Shown in pieces: positions 61,695 through 64,000 of a stretch of 64,000 nt of DNA (the stretch's first letter is position 1; each line of letters starts with the position of its first letter). The DNA is from Aeriscardovia sp. (lineage in GTDB: Bacteria; Actinomycetota; Actinomycetes; Actinomycetales; Bifidobacteriaceae). A model generated the notes under the pieces. That model saw nothing but the letters and a program-made list of their open reading frames with translations, was not told the origin of the DNA and did no database searches. The DNA lies in assembly GCA_017632945.1 (NCBI GenBank), contig JAGBQH010000012.1, positions 186,001 through 250,000 of the forward strand, in the 5' to 3' direction. A program made the translations under genes and the position numbers.

Positions 61695-62007
61695 AATGAG
61701 GCGCGGGTGGCTATCCATCTAGTTTGCCTGTTGCCAGGCAAATCAAGCGATCTACCCGGATGCGAAGCGAGCAACTTCAATGCATCCTACTTGATCTTGC
61801 TCCCGATGAGGTTTGCCTGCGGCCTTTGTTACCAAAGTGCCCGGTGGTCTCTTACACCGCCTTTTCGCCCTTACCCCCGACAGGGGGGCGGTATGTTTTC
61901 TGTTGCGCTTTCTCTCAGGTTTCCCTGGGCGGGCGTTACCCGCCATCGCGCTCTATGGAGCCCGGAAGTTCCTCGTGGGATTATCCACGCAGCCACCCGG
62001 AAGCCCT
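61659..62007 (-). ncRNA. rnpB: RNase P RNA, bacterial class A
   Basis: About 349 bases. Conserved class A signatures on the minus strand are, in order: GGAACTTCCGGGCTCC (P4 5' side), GGTAACGCCCG, GCGCAACAGAAA, GGTAAGGGCGAAAAGG, GTAAGAGACCACCG, CTTTGGTAACAAAG, CTCATCGGGAGCAAG and GACAGAACCCGGGGTATAG. P1 pairs GGGCTTCC (61999-62006) with GGAAGCCC (61660-61667), fixing both ends. It processes tRNA 5' ends. Minus-strand orientation is opposite to recX and secA. Confidence 0.96.
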
Positions 62008-62451
62008 TAAATCCATGGTATCAAATAACGTCTTTGTATGAGAAACTTAAAGTAAAGGAACGGGATCGGTGAAGGCGTGTGAAGAGAAAAGGTGTAGGAG
62101 CGGATCGGATCTGATTTCCGAGGAGTCTAAGAAAGGAATCGGTAGGAAATTGAAAGCAGATAAATTCGCTTTTAATGCGCAAAGAAATGCCCTAGCACCT
62201 GCCCAATCTGGCCTGTTTGAAAGAGCCTGTAATAGGAAAACAGGAAGCAGCCGCAGAAAAGGAGCGCAAGGCAGAAACGGTCTTAAGAATGCCGTTTATA
62301 AAATGGATTTTTTAGGCCGTGACTTTTCTTGTTTGTATACGGGAAAACCGGGCACCGTCAACGTTTGAGAGGCATGCCAAAATCTGACGGGCGCCAGATG
62401 CAAAATAACCAAATCTTATAGGCCTGGAAATATGAAAAGGAGTGCTCAGCC
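62008..62451. other. 444-base region between rnpB and secA with no confident gene
   Basis: It should hold the rnpB promoter on the minus strand (a possible -10 TACCAT near 62019) and the secA promoter on the plus strand. One short plus-strand reading frame is listed separately. In many actinobacteria an hpf/raiA-type gene precedes secA; I see none. I found no tRNA, tmRNA or other RNA fold I could name. Confidence 0.5.
62069..62368 (+). CDS. Doubtful 99-codon reading frame, unknown
   Basis: Starts with GTG behind AAAGGAA. The product is basic, rich in Lys, Arg, Ser and Ala with four Cys and no hydrophobic segment. It resembles no family I know and its codon pattern does not stand out from a random frame. 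It may not be a gene. Confidence 0.25.
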   Translation: MKACEEKRCRSGSDLISEESKKGIGRKLKADKFAFNAQRNALAPAQSGLFERACNRKTGSSRRKGAQGRNGLKNAVYKMDFLGRDFSCLYTGKPGTVNV

Positions 62452-64000
62452 GTGGTATCCGTGCTCGGAAAAATGCTCAGGATGGGAGAGGGCCATCAAC
62501 TCAAAAAGCTCTCGAATATCGCCCAAGCGGTAAATAACCTAGCCGATGAGACTAAAGCCCTGAGCGATGAAGAGCTCAAAGCCAAAACTGTGGAATTTAA
62601 AGAGAGGCTAGGGCGAAAAGAGAGCCTAGATTCCCTTCTGCCCGAAGCTTTTGCAGTATGCAGGGAAGCTTCTGACAGGGTCTTGGGCCTAAGGCCCTTT
62701 GATGTGCAGCTCATGGGCGGGGCGGCCCTCCACTTTGGAAATATTGCCGAAATGAAAACGGGGGAAGGGAAGACCCTTGTGGCCTCTTTGGCCAGTTACT
62801 TAAACGGACTGACGGGGGAGGGCGTGCATGTAGTTACGGTAAATGACTATCTTGCCAGCTATCAGTCTGAACTTATAGGAAGGGTCCATAAGTTTTTAGG
62901 CCTTTCGGTAGGGTGCATTTTAACTGAGCAAACCCCCTCGGTCAGGGCAAAGCAATATCAGGCCGATATCACCTACGGCACTAATAACGAGTTTGGCTTT
63001 GACTACCTTAGAGACAACATGACGTGGAATAAAGAAGATCTTGTGCAGAGGGGGCACAACTTCGCCATAGTAGATGAGGTAGATTCCATTCTCATAGACG
63101 AAGCCCGCACTCCTCTCATAATTTCAGGGCCTTCTGAGGGCGACGTCACCCGCTGGTACGCCCAGTTTGCCAAGTTGGTTCCCAACCTCTTAAGAGACCA
63201 GGATTACGAAGTAGACGAAAAGAAAAAAGTAGTGGGGATACTTGAGCCCGGGATCGAAAAAGTGGAAGACTACTTGGGTATAGACAACCTCTACGAACCC
63301 TCCAATACGGCCCTTATAAGTTACTTAAACAATGCGATAAAGGCCAAGGAACTGTTTATAAGGGATAAAGACTACGTGGTAAGAGGCGGAGAAGTCCTCA
63401 TAATAGATGAGCATACTGGCAGGATTTTACCCGGAAGGCGTTATAACGAGGGGCTCCACCAGGCATTGGAAGCCAAGGAACACGTAAGGGTCCAAGCCGA
63501 AAACCAGACCTTTGCCACAATTACCCTGCAAAACTATTTCAGGATGTATAAGAAACTTTCCGGAATGACGGGAACCGCAGAAACCGAAGCTGCAGAATTT
63601 ATGAACACCTACAAACTTGGCGTCATCCCCATTCCAACCAACAAACCCGTGATAAGAAAGGATCAAAACGATCTAATCTTTAGAACCAAAAGAGAGAAGC
63701 TGACGGCCATCGTAAGAGACGTGGCAGAGCACTACGAAAAGGGGCAGCCCGTGCTACTCGGCACCGCCTCTGTAGAATCTTCCGAAGTTCTCTCTTCCCT
63801 TTTGGATGCCGCCGGTATTCCCCACACCGTTTTAAACGCCAAGCAGCACGAAAAGGAAGCTGCCGTGGTAGCTGTGGCTGGAAGAAAGGGCATGGTCACA
63901 GTAGCCACCAATATGGCAGGCAGGGGCACCGACATAATGCTCGGGGGGAATGTGGAATTTTTGACCGACAAGGCCCTCAAAGATCAGGGTTACTCTGCAG
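62452..64000 (+). CDS. secA: Preprotein translocase ATPase SecA, C-terminus beyond window
   Basis: The first 516 codons of SecA are visible. Start GTG at 62452 follows AAAAGGAG. Walker A is MKTGEGKTL near residue 103, Walker [17 protein letters not shown] near 210, the preprotein cross-linking domain near 225-350, and motif GRGTDI of the second helicase half near 490. SecA drives Sec export with SecYEG; secG is at 9.8 kb. The N-terminus [10 protein letters not shown] is typical of actinobacterial SecA1. The C-terminal part is off the window. Confidence 0.96.
   Translation, partial: MVSVLGKMLRMGEGHQLKKLSNIAQAVNNLADETKALSDEELKAKTVEFKERLGRKESLDSLLPEAFAVCREASDRVLGLRPFDVQLMGGAALHFGNIAEMKTGEGKTLVASLASYLNGLTGEGVHVVTVNDYLASYQSELIGRVHKFLGLSVGCILTEQTPSVRAKQYQADITYGTNNEFGFDYLRDNMTWNKEDLVQRGHNFAIVDEVDSILIDEARTPLIISGPSEGDVTRWYAQFAKLVPNLLRDQDYEVDEKKKVVGILEPGIEKVEDYLGIDNLYEPSNTALISYLNNAIKAKELFIRDKDYVVRGGEVLIIDEHTGRILPGRRYNEGLHQALEAKEHVRVQAENQTFATITLQNYFRMYKKLSGMTGTAETEAAEFMNTYKLGVIPIPTNKPVIRKDQNDLIFRTKREKLTAIVRDVAEHYEKGQPVLLGTASVESSEVLSSLLDAAGIPHTVLNAKQHEKEAAVVAVAGRKGMVTVATNMAGRGTDIMLGGNVEFLTDKALKDQGYSA

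Noticed and set aside
61655-62040. tmRNA
   Set aside because: Considered because recX neighbours can be near ssrA, but the minus strand shows RNase P RNA signatures and no tag peptide or tRNA-like ends.
61707-62072. Plus-strand frame of 121 codons
   Set aside because: It lies over rnpB on the opposite strand, which is certain from class A signatures.

Overview
The window looks like chromosomal core DNA of an actinobacterium, most probably in or near the order Bifidobacteriales. The evidence is gene content and order: whiA, carD, clgR-recA-recX, an ANTAR regulator next to polA, terC-uvrB-rpsA, tkt-tal divergent from hrcA-dnaJ, and a Bifidobacterium-type phosphoketolase (xfp). By eye G+C is close to one half. 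Arginine is written largely with AGG/AGA and isoleucine often with ATA, which is not what typical Bifidobacterium genomes do, so a divergent or host-adapted lineage is likely. The species cannot be named from the sequence. I saw no insertion sequence, prophage, CRISPR array or rRNA operon.

Layout: 1-2.0 kb, a partial SGNH hydrolase and an ABC-F ATPase. 2.1-10.5 kb, uvrA-uvrC-whiA-pgk-tpiA-secG-GNAT, closed by a bidirectional terminator. 10.6-13.7 kb, tal and tkt (minus). 13.8-16.1 kb, CIRCE-controlled hrcA-dnaJ. 16.1-19 kb, a NUDIX protein and dnaX-recR. 19-23 kb, a heterodimeric ABC exporter with a small membrane protein. 23.1-27.2 kb, hemW-lepA, rpsT and rplY. 27.4-32.4 kb, a fatty acyl-CoA ligase and the HIT-ybeY-corC-era operon. 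32.4-39.9 kb, tRNA-Leu(GAG), aspartate 4-decarboxylase, xfp, pta-ackA and tRNA-Pro(TGG). 39.9-51.4 kb (minus), carD-folD-rpsA-uvrB-terC-pyk-tRNA-Leu(CAA)-pdtaR-polA-nif3. 51.5-55.0 kb, an orphan response regulator, a zincin-like protein, an LCP protein, DUF805, OsmC and a small membrane protein. 55.0-58.3 kb (minus), lysS-menA and gpmA. 58.4-61.7 kb, pgsA-cinA-clgR-recA-recX. Then rnpB (minus), a stretch with no confident gene, and the 5' part of secA.

Together, tal, tkt, xfp and ackA, with pgk, tpiA, gpmA and pyk, encode much of the fructose-6-phosphate phosphoketolase pathway (bifid shunt). In that pathway hexose is split to acetyl phosphate and triose phosphate and ATP is made by acetate kinase; pta links acetyl phosphate to acetyl-CoA. 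DNA repair is also concentrated here: uvrA, uvrB, uvrC, recA, recX, recR and polA.

The genome is compact. Several convergent gene pairs overlap or abut, many starts are GTG, and a few genes lack a Shine-Dalgarno sequence. No convincing new multi-gene defence or mobile system was found. The most notable items are rnpB with its terminator lying antisense to the end of recX, a UvrC without its C-terminal HhH region, a tRNA-Leu(CAA) with a class I body, a NUDIX protein with a degenerate phosphatase-like tail, a stem-loop across the xfp stop codon, and the unusual codon use.
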